A DNA stretch of 64,000 nucleotides from Ischnura elegans (GCF_921293095.1 NC_060257.1:54906968-54970967); one strand, 5' to 3'; positions 23,901 through 34,724 are shown, counted from the first letter of the stretch. Translations and numbers: made by a program. Notes: a model not told the origin generated them from the letters alone.

Positions 23901-26900
23901 ACTGAATCGGAAAATTTGAGCTCGATAGACCACCCGACGGTTGTATATTCCCTTAGTAAGCAGTAACCTTCAAAAATTTTGATATTCTCCAGTGAGGGTT
24001 TTGACCCAATAAGGGGACTATAGCCAGTGCTGTACATAGTTGGAAAAAAAATGTAGGTGGTACTCACCAAAAATTCCAACAGCTGAACATGTATTATACA
24101 TCTGGCCGTGAAGGTATTTTAACCAGTACGCTTATAACGAGTTTGGATTTTAGAGGGTACGCCCAACCAGCCCAACTACAACGCTGACTATAGTCCTCTT
24201 CAGTGGTGCAGAGAGAGGGGGTTTTGGGGGATTGTGGCGGACAAGCAGAAGGCGTTGCAATTGTTTTTCCACCAACGGCCACAAGAGAGCGTTGGGTAAG
24301 GAGGACGCCTAGAGAGAGCGACGCCATGACAGTCCGGACGAGAAGGGTTTAGGTGTCGATATTGTAGAGCTTGTCTGTGCTACGGAAACAAAGCGAAAGA
24401 AACCCTATTATGCATAATTGGTGATGGCATTCATTTACCACGTGCGTAATCATCCGCTACAGGGATAAACCCCACCCAGAGCTCAGAGAAATTTGAAAAT
24501 TTCATCCATTTGACTTAATTGGATAAATATTACCTACACAACAGTGTAAGGATTAATAAAATATACCTCAGAAAGCTATAAAACTCACCATTTTTGAACC
24601 ATTTATCTTAAAAATTTTCTGGGGGAGGGCACCCGTATCTCCTGTTATCCATACACCCAGTATTAGTTGTGCTTAAAACCCCCCCTAGCCTTAATTCCTA
24701 GCTGCTCGCCTGGCCCTCTTAGCCCACTAAGCCCACTTAGCTACTCTTACACCCTTTTTCTGAACTGACGGCGGCTCACCTTGGGCGTGCTCGAAAACCA
24801 CCCACTCTTCTAGCCAATCACAGAAGACCGACAGGAGAAAGTGTGTGGGAGCCCACAGTCTCTCTCCAAACTCGGCGCAGTGCAGATCGCTCTCCAGATA
24901 GCAGTGTTGCCAAACTGCATCGCTCGGCGTTGGTCTGAGAATCTTCCGCCTCCCCCGAAAGTACCATGATACCCAAGGCTGGCAACGCCGGTCGGCCGGA
25001 TGGAGGGGAAAAGGGAAGGGGATGGAGGGGAACGGAGAGGTGGAAGGGGCAGGTGGAACGAAACCCTTAGGACGGGCTCGCGGGGTACACTCCTGGGGGA
25101 GGGACTGTAAGCGTTAGCTTTTCTCCTCTACCACCAGAAGGGGAAGGATGGGAAGGAGCAAGGAAGGGAGGCGCCGCCGCGATGAGAGCCCGACGACGCC
25201 TCCAGGGGAAGGACAGGAAGGAAGGGAGAGGACGAGGAATCCTGCACCGTCACAAGGCGGGCAGGTCCTACCATCAGCGAAACCAAGCTTACGCAATTAA
25301 TGTTCTAACAACCTTGGAGGATTATTCTATGAGGAAGAATAATCCAACGATCAAATCGCTAGATGGTGGAAGGGGCAGTGCTTCTGATTGGCTACTTGCT
25401 ATTTTCCACCCAGCCGCCATCAGTTCGGAAAAAGGGTATAGCCCATAGATCTACAAAATCTGCCACTGCATACTACAAAAGTGTCTCATCCTTACCTGGG
25501 AAGTGGGTCGGAAGGAACGGTTGGTGTGGGTGCAATGGGTGGACGAGATAAGGGTGGCTCACTGGAGGAGACCTCGTGGCGGGAAGTGGGCTGTTCTCGT
25601 CCCCCAAGTTTTCATCCTCGTCCTCGTCATCCTCGTCCCCATCCTCGCTGCAGTCGTTGCGGCTCAAGTTGTGTTGCGCGGACTCTCCGTAGAGGCCTCC
25701 CTGCTTGTTGCTGAACGAAGGGTGGTGCAAGGCGAGCGAGGATGCTGCTGTTGCGTGCTGCTGCAGGTGCTCGGGGATGCTGGGATCCAGGTGAGCCTGG
25801 TGGTGCTGCAGTCCTCCGGCAGAGGTGGTGTGATGGTGCGTGGGTGCATGGTGGGGGTGAGAAGGCAGGTAAAAACCTGGGGAAAAAAAAGGAAAAAAAT
25901 AATAATTATGGAGAATTTTTATTTTTAAAGAAATTATTACAGTCAGTAACGCATACTTGGGACAGATTTTATGTTTTAGCACTAAACACTGCTTTACGTG
26001 GTGAATTTTCATTTGAATAATCATTCCAATGAACTTGCGAATGACCATCATTCACCGTGTATATCAGAAATTTCCTGCATTCCAATGATCATTCAAATGA
26101 AATTTCAGGCATGTTATGGAGGATCAATGATCATTAGAAGGAAATTTTATTCATGTTATGCAGGAAATGCAGGAAATTTCCGTTATACATGGTGAATGAT
26201 GGTCATTCGCAAGATCATTCAAATGATTTTTCGAATGAAAATTCACCAAGTAAAGCGGCCATAAGAAAAATACAGCAGGAAAAAACCACAAACTGCACAT
26301 GTTAACCACAACTCTCAAGAGTTCAATAACTTTCAAAGTAAGGAATTGTTAACCCACCGTTCTGTTACATTTATTTTTATTTTTGTGTTGTCCCGAGTTA
26401 GAGATACCTCCCCCTTACTTGGGACACCTTCGTTTTCCATTGTCTGTACCATGTTAGCCCTTTCCTGCTGGGGCCAACAATAGGGTAGTTTCCTTCATCA
26501 AAGAAAACGAAAGGCATTGATTGCGATTTGTTACCCACCATTTGTGTATTCATATTTTACAAATTATTTGGTTTTAGATAAACCAGTTTAGACGAATGTT
26601 AATAGTCAATTTTAACCTCATTTGGAAAAGGCCAGATTGGTGCCCATGCGATTCCACTCCATGTGATGCAACAGGGACCCAGATGCTATACGAGTAGATA
26701 GGAGTTTTTCATCGTCTGAGATTACCAATGCATGCATGAGGCACAGAGTTCAGGGAAACATCTCTCATTAATCACCTATTAAAATTACCTATGTTTATGT
26801 TTTTTTTCAACCAAATATTGCATTTGATTTTCAATAATTTAGAATTCTAAAGGAATTACGAACATTTTTTTAAGCATTGTGGATTTTTAACCGAACCATA

Positions 26901-28016
26901 TTGCGCATATTTTACGCTGTTGAGAGAATGACTGAATAGAGTAGATTGTATTGTTGTCGTAACTTGGCTTTCACTTCCATCTACTGAATAACTCTCATGA
27001 ATTGCATATTTGGGTCCAGTTGAATGACCTCAGTGACAGGGGCACAGCTAGGAATTAATGCTAGAGGGCAGTGGCGGATACAGAAAAAACTCAAGGGGGG
27101 TGCAACATACCTTGAGTTGTCTTTACTTTTATCGTAATAAAAGATGATCAAGTCACAGGCAAAGTATATGAAAATTTTATTTAAAGTGATTATAAACATG
27201 TAAAAGACAATGCCATCTTATGATATAAAAAGTTACAATTATGGTTTTGCAATGTTCGGCAATACAGGCGGACCCGCAAGGGGGGGGGGCGTGCGCCCCC
27301 TGCGCCCCCCATCTGTATCCGCCACTGCTAGAGGGGGTTTTAGGCACAACTGATACTGGGAGGTCTGGGAGGTACGGAATACCCACTAGGGTAAGTGGGA
27401 GGGACGGGGCCCTTCCCCAGAAAATTTTTAAGATATAAGGTTCAAAATGGCAAGTTTTATGGCTTTCAGAGGGATATTTCATAAATCTTATTACCCTATT
27501 CTGCAAGTAATATTAATCCAATTAAGTAAAATGGATTAAACTTAAAAATTTCACTGAGCTCTGGGGGGATGGGGTTTATCCCCCAAATCCCCTCCTCCCT
27601 GAGGCACTGCTCAGTGAAGCCTCCATCAAACAGTTTAAACCTTTTCCTTGGAGTTCATGATCAAAATCAATAAAGGTGATTCAAATTTTTTTTGTATTAT
27701 TTCACTAAATTTTACAGTAATGTTGAGGCCACCCAAACATTGATGCTGTTCGATAGCCTACCAAATCACCATTATGGCTACTGCAGAAGTTTTAATGAAG
27801 AATCAATTACAAAATCAATAACTTTCCTGACTGCATCTAGCATGATAAAACAACCTTCTGTTCTTGGATCTTACCAGAGAGACCAACTGCTCCTAGGGGC
27901 GTTCTTCTGCCAGGTACTTGAGTGGTTGACACCAATCCACTGGGGCACTCACTCGAGGGACCAACATTGTCAGAGACAAATGAAAAGGCACCTCCACCAC
28001 TTCCTCCGTCCATCAT
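17621..28016 (-). CDS. Oli: Oli/BHLHE22-like bHLH transcription factor, whole coding region (5 coding exons)
   Basis: Coding segments 28016-27875, 25876-25496, 21698-21439, 18959-18789 and 17965-17621 join to 432 codons plus TAA. Every junction is GT-AG and the phases (1, 1, 0, 0) match without adjustment. The bHLH domain is at about residues 266-331. Its basic region reads [12 protein letters not shown], including the Glu that contacts the E-box. Helix 1 reads [10 protein letters not shown], the loop [11 protein letters not shown], and helix 2 starts [15 protein letters not shown] and continues into [14 protein letters not shown]. This loop and helix 2 are diagnostic of the Oli/BHLHE22/BHLHE23 branch; OLIG1-3 differ in helix 1 and after LLLA. 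The family are nuclear E-box factors, mainly repressors, in neuronal specification. Flanks are low-complexity: Gly-rich residues 4-9, a His/Pro run about 53-110, an acidic run about 124-142, Ser/Gly about 200-256, and poly-Ala/Ser/Pro after 335. The domain identity is certain; the flanks are supported only by open frame and phase. Confidence 0.93.
18789..18959 (-). CDS. Oli: Oli exon 5, bHLH basic region to mid helix 2
   Basis: The exon is 171 bases, 57 codons, phase 0 at both ends. The acceptor TTTCAG ends at 18960 and the donor is CAG/GTAATT at 18789/18788. It encodes [16 protein letters not shown], helix 1, the loop with [11 protein letters not shown], and helix 2 as far as NFILMQ. The residues match the Oli/BHLHE22 family almost throughout; Phe in KNFILMQ replaces the usual Tyr. 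The intron at the end interrupts helix 2, so exon 6 is needed for a complete dimerisation helix. Confidence 0.95.
19205..19480 (-). repeat. tRNA-derived SINE, copy 2 (Oli intron 4)
   Basis: Minus-strand copy of the SINE at 14822-15120. B box GGTTTGAATC at 19329-19320, A box about TAGCTTAACTGGC, then the ACTAGCCACAGTGATAAC block. Confidence 0.75.
19490..19700 (+). repeat. tRNA-derived SINE, copy 3 (Oli intron 4)
   Basis: Plus-strand copy. A box CGGTAGCTTAACTGGC and B box GGTTCGCATC (19648-19657). It lies head to head with copy 2, forming an inverted pair in the intron. Confidence 0.75.
21439..21698 (-). CDS. Oli: Oli exon 4, Ser/Gly-rich linker before the bHLH
   Basis: The acceptor TTCTCAG ends at 21699. 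The donor is CAG/GTAAGA at 21439/21438. It enters in phase 1 and leaves in phase 0, giving 86 full codons. The product is Pro/Ser/Gly-rich and ends in a basic patch (GKKHGHHRQ) that leads directly into the bHLH exon, in keeping with the basic/Ser linker before this domain in family members. The frame stays open past the donor, so the donor was placed by the GTAAGA match and by phase fit to exon 5. Confidence 0.85.
21920..22200. mobile_element. possible piggyBac-like MITE fragment (Oli region, plus-strand side)
   Basis: TTAA at 21920-21923 is followed by CCCTTGCCCC, and the other side has CCCCTCTTAGGGGTAAAGG. Both look like CCCTTTRCCCC ends, but no TTAA follows on the right. Located in Oli intron 3. 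Confidence 0.3.
23028..23150 (+). repeat. second tRNA-like SINE family, left member of an inverted pair
   Basis: GTCCGGTGGTAACGGCAG resembles an A box and AAGTTTGATCCTTG a B box. An inverse copy is at 23640-23765. Together with 490 bp between, they make a 730-bp inverted structure in Oli intron 3. A TIR element is the alternative reading. Confidence 0.55.
23640..23765 (-). repeat. second tRNA-like SINE family, right member of an inverted pair
   Basis: The minus strand reads TAGCCTAGTGGTTACTGCAG (A-box-like), then CATGTTTGGTCCCC (decayed B box), then the AT-rich 3' part shared with 23090-23150. Confidence 0.55.
24470..24715 (+). mobile_element. hAT-like MITE, 5' truncated (Oli intron 3)
   Basis: The interior (CCAGAGCTCAGAGAAATTTG, AACCATTTATCTTAAAAA, TTAGTTGTGCTTAAAACC) matches 12905-13199 and 59640-59944. 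The outer TIRs are degraded. Confidence 0.6.
24750..25480. promoter_or_regulatory. GC/CpG-rich block in Oli intron 3
   Basis: A sharp rise in G+C and CpG immediately downstream of exon 3, with no supported coding sequence. It could be an intronic enhancer or an alternative promoter; this is compositional evidence only. Confidence 0.3.
25496..25876 (-). CDS. Oli: Oli exon 3, His/Pro-rich and acidic region
   Basis: The acceptor is a T-rich tract ending CCCCAG at 25877. The donor is CAG/GTAAGG at 25496/25495. Phase is 1 at both ends, giving 126 full codons plus two split Gly codons. It encodes a His/Pro-rich stretch ([15 protein letters not shown]), Gln/His runs, then an acidic block ([13 protein letters not shown]) at about residues 126-138 and a second His/Pro block. 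Such stretches are common in neural bHLH factors and carry no recognised fold. Open frames in the opposite direction over this exon reflect its GC-rich composition. Confidence 0.85.
25991..26256. repeat. fold-back MITE in Oli intron 2
   Basis: Arms of about 90 bp (25991-26083 and 26162-26256) start GCTTTACGTGGTGAATTTTC and end GAAAATTCACCAAGTAAAGC. They contain repeated ATGATCATT-like words. No coding content. Confidence 0.75.
26478..26795 (-). mobile_element. CAATAGGGT-family TIR element, partial (Oli intron 2)
   Basis: It starts with the TIR CAATAGGGTAGTTTCC and continues like the right half of the complete copy at 46780-47448 (reverse orientation): GAAAACGAAAGGCATTGATT, CCAATGCATGCATGAGGCAC. 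The other half is missing. Confidence 0.7.
27037..27609 (-). mobile_element. hAT-like MITE with perfect 8-bp target duplication, split by a second MITE (Oli intron 2)
   Basis: CTCAGTGA flanks both ends (27029-27036, 27610-27617). The left end is CAGGGGCACAGCTAGGAATT and the right end finishes GAGGCACTG. The interior is the reverse of the 12905 family (ATTAATCCAATTAAGTAAAA). It is interrupted at 27069-27327. Confidence 0.8.
27069..27327. mobile_element. nested hAT-like MITE with perfect 8-bp target duplication
   Basis: TIRs CAGTGGCGGATACAG and CTGTATCCGCCACTG are exact inverse copies. CTAGAGGG lies on both sides (27061-27068, 27328-27335). It inserted into the older MITE at 27037-27609, which dates it as younger. 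The interior carries a poly-G/C tract. Confidence 0.85.
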
Positions 28017-28029
28017 CGCCAATGATTAT
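27875..28029 (-). CDS. Oli: Oli exon 2, containing the start codon
   Basis: The acceptor CCTCAG ends at 28030 and the donor is CTG/GTAAGA at 27875/27874. The exon has 13 untranslated bases, then two adjacent ATGs at 28016-28014 and 28013-28011. A TAA in the same frame at 28028-28026 excludes an upstream extension. The second ATG has the better Kozak context (A at -3, G at +4), so the protein may be 431 rather than 432 residues. It encodes 47 complete codons plus one base. The product starts [13 protein letters not shown] and is rich in Gly, Ser and Pro. The acceptor so close to the ATG implies a separate untranslated first exon. Confidence 0.85.
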
Positions 28030-28206
28030 CTGAGGATAAATTTTCCAAAAAATGTATTAAATTGTATTTTTTATCCATTAAAATCAATATTTTACTGCAA
28101 AATAGGCAAAGAGCAGAATAACTAAAACGTTTTTCCTCATGGAAGTGAATCATAAACTTAGAGAGATGCTTTATATATTTTGCCGTTCGGCTCAAGCAAA
28201 AGTTCT

Positions 28207-28367
28207 GTTCATGATGATAAAATAAAATAAAATGGTTAATTTCCACACACTTTTTATTAACGAACTACCGACCCGGTTTCGACACTACGTGTCGAAACCG
28301 GGTCGGTAGTTCGTTAATAAAAAGTGTGTGGAAATTAACCATTTTATTTTATTTTATCATCATGAAC
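28207..28367. repeat. perfect palindrome, 79-bp arms (Oli intron 1, beside exon 2)
   Basis: Arms 28207-28285 and 28289-28367 are exact inverse copies around TAC. They contain CCGACCCGGTTTCGACAC. It lies about 180 bp upstream of the start-codon exon. It resembles in design the hairpins at 47525-47705 and 55355-55490, which carry CGAAAC-GGTCG. Confidence 0.85.
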
Positions 28368-28989
28368 ATTAAACATTTCCACCATATATCGCCGGACACT
28401 GTGAATTATAAAAGTTCTGTTATCTACTCAGCCATACAATGGATCTCTGGTATACTTAATTCGTTCCAGACTACTTCCAATTTAAAATTTTACTTATTTA
28501 TCTTTATGAAGAGGAAATTTATATCTTGAATATATATTGATTCAAAACATGAAAAAATGCAAATAAACTGTGATGACAATAGAAACACTAAACAAAATTT
28601 TTATATTCAATAAAAGAGAAAAATCTATAAAATATAAAATTCACTTCCGACTCATGCAAATTTTTGGGGTGAATTTGGGGTAAGACGATATATGACAGGA
28701 AGTCATAGAATCGAGCGTAAGTGAGTATTAAACCTATAGGCTACCCATTATTTAAAGGGTAAACACATCACAAGCAATGAAAATAATTTATAATTGAAAT
28801 CACTTCAATTTTGAGTTTTAAGAATAAAAAAATAGTGAAATGATACAAATTTTTCCAGATATTTTAGCCTATAATTATTTTTAAATAATTTAAGACATGT
28901 AAAATATAGGAAAAATTCTACAAGCAGTGTTGAAGAGTTTTAGAAGCCGGGAGAGAGAAATTTTTGTAGTAAAAAATAAATAAAACTTA

Positions 28990-29350
28990 TATAAATAAAA
29001 TTGTCCAAGGGGGATCCCATAGGGGAGGTATATTTCGGTCCCATTAAACCTTGTTTTTTTTGCCACTTTGTTCGTATTTAAATCAGTCCTCAAAAATGTC
29101 CGCACCACGGCGGTGAATGCAATGCGAACCATCTTTCTCAACACTTACTATGCAACGTTAATAATCGTGAGAAATAGCATCGATAAGCTATGACTATGAT
29201 AGGTCACATTATCACGAATATGGATTTTGGTTAGCATCCCCAATAACATATCCTGTGCCCGTGAAATTCGCTTCGGATCGCTTAGTTCATAAGCGACGCG
29301 AGTGGCGACTTTTGTAAACCTATTTAAATGCGAGTGGGGAATGACAACAC
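28990..29350 (+). repeat. dispersed repeat family, copy 2
   Basis: It has ATGTCCGCACCACGGCGGTG, ATCGTGAGAAATAGCATCG and AAGCGACGCGAGTGGCGACT in the same order as 10905-11240. Confidence 0.6.
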
Positions 29351-29879
29351 AGCAAGGGACCGAGCGGAGAATCCTCTACCATTAGCAATATTCGTGGTCA
29401 CGATTCTCGCTTCTTGCGTTATTGAATGTGATAGCCAAAACGGAAATCGTTTACAGAAACAACGACAACAACGAGTAAATGTGGCCATCACTTATCACTC
29501 CAAAAGCAAAATACTTTCAGGAGTACTCAGGTCAATAATCATAGCGCAATTTACTTAGTGGATAAGAATCAATAGACTTCATAGACTTCAATCGTGCATA
29601 TCTTTCAAAGAGCAATACTAGTTTCACCCACTGAAGGCGTCATCAGGTAGTACTACGATTCTAACGTACATGGCGAGCCAAGTGGCCATTTTTGTCCAAT
29701 CGGAAAGATGTGATTCGGGAAAAAGTTTGTGGAATTTTCATGCAAAAAATTACAACACTCGCTTTCTGTGCTGCTGTATTTCAATGCATATGTAAAAAGA
29801 AAGAAAATCACTCATTCAAGAAGGGAAGCGATACTAATGATTGAATGCCACCTTTATTATCACGGCGAGGTACAATTTG

Positions 29880-30050
29880 ACGGCCCGGGCGACCATTTTC
29901 GTCCAACAAACCGCATTCGCTCGGAGGCGAGCGAAAATTAATTGTTCGCTTGTGACGCCACCGCCGCGTCGCCGCTGGGGAGCTGTTATCGGTTTGTCTC
30001 GAGTTAACTGCGGCGACGGGGGTGGGGTGAGGGAGATGTTCAGCTGATGC
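29880..30050 (+). repeat. GC-rich segment duplicated at 30950-31090, copy A
   Basis: GCTGTTATCGGTTTGTCTC, then a GGTGGGG run, TTCAGCTGA and GGGAAGGAAGGGG recur about 1 kb away with changes. Both lie in the putative Oli intron 1. Confidence 0.5.
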
Positions 30051-30949
30051 AAGCCGGGAAGGAAGGGGATCAGAGATCCTGGATTCCCCGATTCAGGGCT
30101 TCGGGTGAAATGCATTATCTTCCAGGACAGCGCATAGTAACAAGTGACTACTTCAAATGAACTAGTTAGAAGTATGCACTTCTATTCAACAAGCAAAAGC
30201 ATTCATGATGTATCAATGTTTAGTCTGCAGGTCTCCAAGCAATAATTTAACGTAAAAATTACGTAGTTAAAATGTTTCCCAATTTTTTGATTCGAAATTT
30301 ATCCATCTGCAATCACAGATAAAATCTCGAAGCGATTATAGGTAAATACGCAGTTTAAGTGACTATATAAACGGCAATAAAATTACAATTTTATTCTTCA
30401 TTTACAAATCAGATATACTTAGAACTCGGTTATACGTAGGGCAGACACTAGTTACGGTTTTTTTCATTTGTTTAAGTTGGCGCTGGCATCGGTGAGTGGA
30501 AGTCCCGCCTGGTCATGTTGCCTTTCACCAGGAAATGGTTGTTTGTGGTCGTCCATTGTAATTTGATGTATTCCCCCGATGTAAAGGATACATTATTTTA
30601 TCGTCTGGGTGATGGAGATAGATAAATAAAGTGTTTCGTGAACTTTTCAACCGTGCTTTGCAAATTCAACCGTGAATCATGGTTGAAACATCTTAGAATT
30701 AAAAATGACATGGAATGTAGAAGTTAAACTCCGTAAAAGACATCGATACAGCAGAGAGACAATTAGGATCAATTTCCATACAGTTCGTGCGGCATTTCGC
30801 TGTTAATTCTGCATAAGAATGATAGATGTCATCCATTCCACGCCATTATTTTCTACAAACGTCCCAATGCCGTGAAGTTAATTTTTCGTCAAGCGCTGAT
30901 TTCAATTTATCGATAACTTTTTCTATAAACCGGACTTCATATTCAATCT

Positions 30950-31090
30950 CGATATTTTGGGCTCGGCATTTGGGATTTGGTCGCACTGCTCGCTACCCAC
31001 CGCCGGCAAGTGTTATCGGTTTGTCCCGCGCTTAAACTGTGTGTGGTGAGGGTGGAGGAGTTATTCAACTGAACTGCGTGCTAGGAAGGG
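30950..31090 (+). repeat. GC-rich segment, copy B
   Basis: AGTGTTATCGGTTTGTCCC, a GGTGAGGGTGGAGG run, TTCAACTGA and CTAGGAAGGGG align with copy A in order and spacing. Confidence 0.5.
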
Positions 31091-34000
31091 GCCGAGAGAG
31101 AGATCTCGTCGGATTCGGTGGTCCAAAGAGATTATTGATCGACGCTCACAAAGCTTCCACACAAGCTACCCCCATTCCTCCTCCCCCTTCCCTCGTCTAT
31201 TTCCCGTCAGCCCACACCACGCCAACGAGGCTAATACTCCCCACCCTACCTCCCCCTATCCCACAAGCGGTCCCTTAGCGTCCCGTACCCTTACCCCTAC
31301 TCCCAGGGTCTCAAACCCCAGCCTCAGCAAACGTTCGCACCCTTGGTGGAAATCACAACGGGCGAATATATGTATCCGGTAAATGGCCACAGACTCACCA
31401 CGCCAAACGTTTGCCCTTTAAAAATCCAGAGGGATGATTTTCTTTTGCTCAAAAGAACGTTGAGTGACCATAATTAACCTCCTCAGTCCCGGAACATATC
31501 CACCGTTCTTCTTCCTCTGAATTTCATGTTTCTGGTAAATTAGATTTTAACAAAGAACATTAGCGATTTATTCAACCATGATTCTTTATGATTCTACCAT
31601 CCATTGGTTAGCACTGAACTAGTTGCAATAACGACATTTCACTTAGCGAAGCGGTGAAAAATTCAAACGTCAATATATTGTATACAGTACCGCAGGACCG
31701 AATAGGTTAAGAACTTCAAAGAAAAGTAAAACGTTTAACGCGGAAAATATAACTTTTTTACCTTGCAATGAAAAGCATAACGTGAGTACCGCAAAACTAT
31801 ATTAACTAATATATTGTAAAAAATATCAATACCAACAATTTTCTGCAATTATTTATAGAATTCTAAAAATTTCAATTGAACTAATTGGCTTATAGGGTCC
31901 TCAGTTAGTCCTCTAGTGTGTGCACTAAAAGTCTCTGCTTCCCTGAATTCATTCATGTACGTGCAGAATATAGTGCATAGTGAAGAATAGTTTGAGTTTT
32001 GCCTTGGCCCAAAGATGGTGAAAGAATAAACTAAAGAGATTTTGCGGGACTAACTTTAAAAAATTACAACAATTATTTTCAATCACACTACAGAAAATGA
32101 TTATTAAAAGCTACTTTTTTGGCGGTTAATTAAACAATTTTGCTAAAATAAATTCTATTGACAATAGAGACGAATATTTTGAGTTTCGTTTTATCCCTAA
32201 GATGGTCAAAGAATAAACGAAGGAGATTTTGCGGGACTCACTTAAAGAATTACAAAAACTATTAATAATATGTCAAAAAAATAATTAAAAAACTACTTTC
32301 TGCTTTGCTTTTTCCTGAATATTATGGGAAAACAATGGCACGTGCCGTGTCGTCAGTAAAGTTTTTAAAAGGAACCTGCGATATTTCAATCATTTTTGAT
32401 GTAACGGTTTCACCTTATCTCACCTGACACAGCCACTTCTATGGTTAAAGAACGTTCTGTGTCCTCTAAAATATACCTCGATAGAAAGTATGTCGCTCAA
32501 TTTAATAGCAGGGATTTACCCTTGTTTTATGCGCGAAAACTCTTTGCAGCGCTCTGTATTTATTGATATAAGAGTACAGCAAGGAGTATTATGACGAATA
32601 CTTGTACAATTATTAAAAATTTCGCGGACTATGTGCGGCTTTGGGGTATCCCGCGCAAAAATCAGTGGAAGATCTCGAAATATCCTGAGGCTTTTGAAAT
32701 AATTCAGCTTTTCATTACAAAATTAAGTAATGTATACTGTTTTCATTCGATGATAAAGAATTAATATTTACTGCTGCCAGCATCTTTTGTGATATCTTCA
32801 TTTTTGGGGTTGACTATACAAAATATATGTTGTAAAACTTGGGAAAACGTTGTTTTGATGGTATTTTTTCCCCAAATTCAACGCTCAAATGAGCCACGTC
32901 TAGAAATGTCGGCAAAAATTTATTTTTACCTCAGAATATATACAAAAAGATTTATGTGCACAATGGCGGAAACCCGCACTCCTTTTTGCCGACGAATTGT
33001 CACAATATGCTGCTGGAGATTTCAATAACTAAATCCACTCATTTGTTTATTTTTGAGCTGGTCGAAATAAACTGAAAGGCGTAAAGAGACGGGTTCGAAA
33101 CGGGAATTTGATATGGATGCGTTCTCTTTGTAAATTACATGCACACTAGTGGTGTCATGGTACCCGAACGGAAGGGCGTTCCGACACTAGTTTACAAAAG
33201 ACACAATAGTCAAATAACACCCTTATCAATTTTGTTGCCTCAAAATTTCTTATACATGCATTGGTAACCAAAAAAATATAATAAAATGTAAATAATAACT
33301 TGTAATGAGAAAAACACACAGAGTAATGTTAAACTTCTAAAAGAAAGCTAAGAAAAGTGCGTTCCGGCAATGTTAATTTTGCCATGACGTCACTAATGCA
33401 GACATCATAAAAGTAAACAGGAAGTGGAAAATTATAGATTATTTTAACTTTATTTGACTCAAAAATATGCTTGTCCTCAAAGAGTCATCCTTCCTATGGA
33501 CGTCACCCGTAAAAATTGAACAATATTAGATTCTGACCTGTTTACCATCCAGAGTACCTATATGTCACGACTACGGGTATTTCTGAAGAAAACAATTGTT
33601 GATTCACCAAAATATTTTAACTGATTACAAAAGAGCAATGTACCTATGTATCCTAAAAATCGCTAGTTGAAAGTTGTTTTTGGGCGGTAATGGGTTGAAG
33701 ATGTTATTCAGGGAGCATATTTAAATAATGCTTAATGGAATGCTGAGAAAATAAAACGATCATTGAACATTATAAAGCGAAAATTTCGCAATAAATCAAA
33801 TACACAATGAACGTTCTCTGATTGTAACAGCTATGTATAATCCAGTCGCTGACTACTTCTGAATCGGTTCATGTTAAGGATTATCCCCAACTGCGAATTA
33901 AAAGAATAATTAATCCCGACTCCAAATGACTTCCGAGAGTTGAGCGGTAGAATTAGCATGAAGCGAACGTTTTATGTATCGCGCGGGCTCGGGAAAGAAT

Positions 34001-34369
34001 AAATCCACCCCTCCTCCTTCCTCTTCCGCAAGAGATAAATACGAAATGGCGGACACGCGTCATGTTTATTCATTTGGTTATTCGCCGGTGATGAGGGTGG
34101 GAGGAATGGACCCAGATGACTGGGGCATTTTAAATGCAAAGCCCGGACGGATTTCAACGGACGCCGTGACCAACCAGCGTTCATTTCCACCGAGCTCTTT
34201 CAATTACCTAGATTGTTGAAAATATTTCATCCTGGCCGTATTTTCAACAGTACTTCCTAGGAAAAATTGAAGTGGAATAAGTAAAAATTATTACATGCGT
34301 CTTAGACTGATCAAAACAATCACTCTATTCTATCATTACTGTCATCAGTAGGCTACTATTAGACACCTA
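31090..34369. other. unassigned part of putative Oli intron 1
   Basis: 31090-31350 is Pro/Cys-coding-like but repetitive and GC-rich. The rest is AT-rich with short unrelated frames. No gene seen. Confidence 0.4.
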
Positions 34370-34703
34370 TCTACATATATAAAAGGATATCTGTTTGTCT
34401 GTCCGCTATGGGTTTCCATACGGCTACAGAGCTTGCGACCAGAGTTAGTGCATAGATCCATCTAATGCTCCCAAATCCCATGGTACCTACTACTTTCGGT
34501 TGCGTCCAATGCGTCCTTGCGTCGTTTTCTCATTACCATTTGTTACGTCACGTCATACAACTTCTGGGATTGGACATCCTGCCGCGTAGGCACACCTCTA
34601 GAAAAACTATAACAATCCTGCTAAGTGACCATGAATTCCAAGTTCCAAATATCCCACTTCTTCTGGTACTGTACTTACTGAGCAAAGACGGGTGGCCAGC
34701 TAG
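34370..34703 (+). mobile_element. non-autonomous Helitron
   Basis: The 5' end is TCTACATATATAAAAGG, between A and T. The 3' end is CTAG followed by T, preceded by GAGCAAAGACGGGTGGCCAG, which resembles the hairpin-bearing end of insect Helitrons with a decayed stem. No Rep/helicase coding sequence. Confidence 0.7.
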
Positions 34704-34724
34704 TATTTTATTAAATAACGTTGG

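Noticed and set aside
24094..24327. 77-residue minus-strand frame with a good Kozak start ([10 protein letters not shown]...)
   Set aside because: No recognised domain, no matching splice sites seen, and it lies inside Oli intron 3; a processed pseudogene is possible but unsupported.
25503..25928. 141-residue plus-strand open frame over Oli exon 3
   Set aside because: It is the reverse shadow of a GC-rich, codon-biased exon; it has no domain and ignores the exon boundaries.
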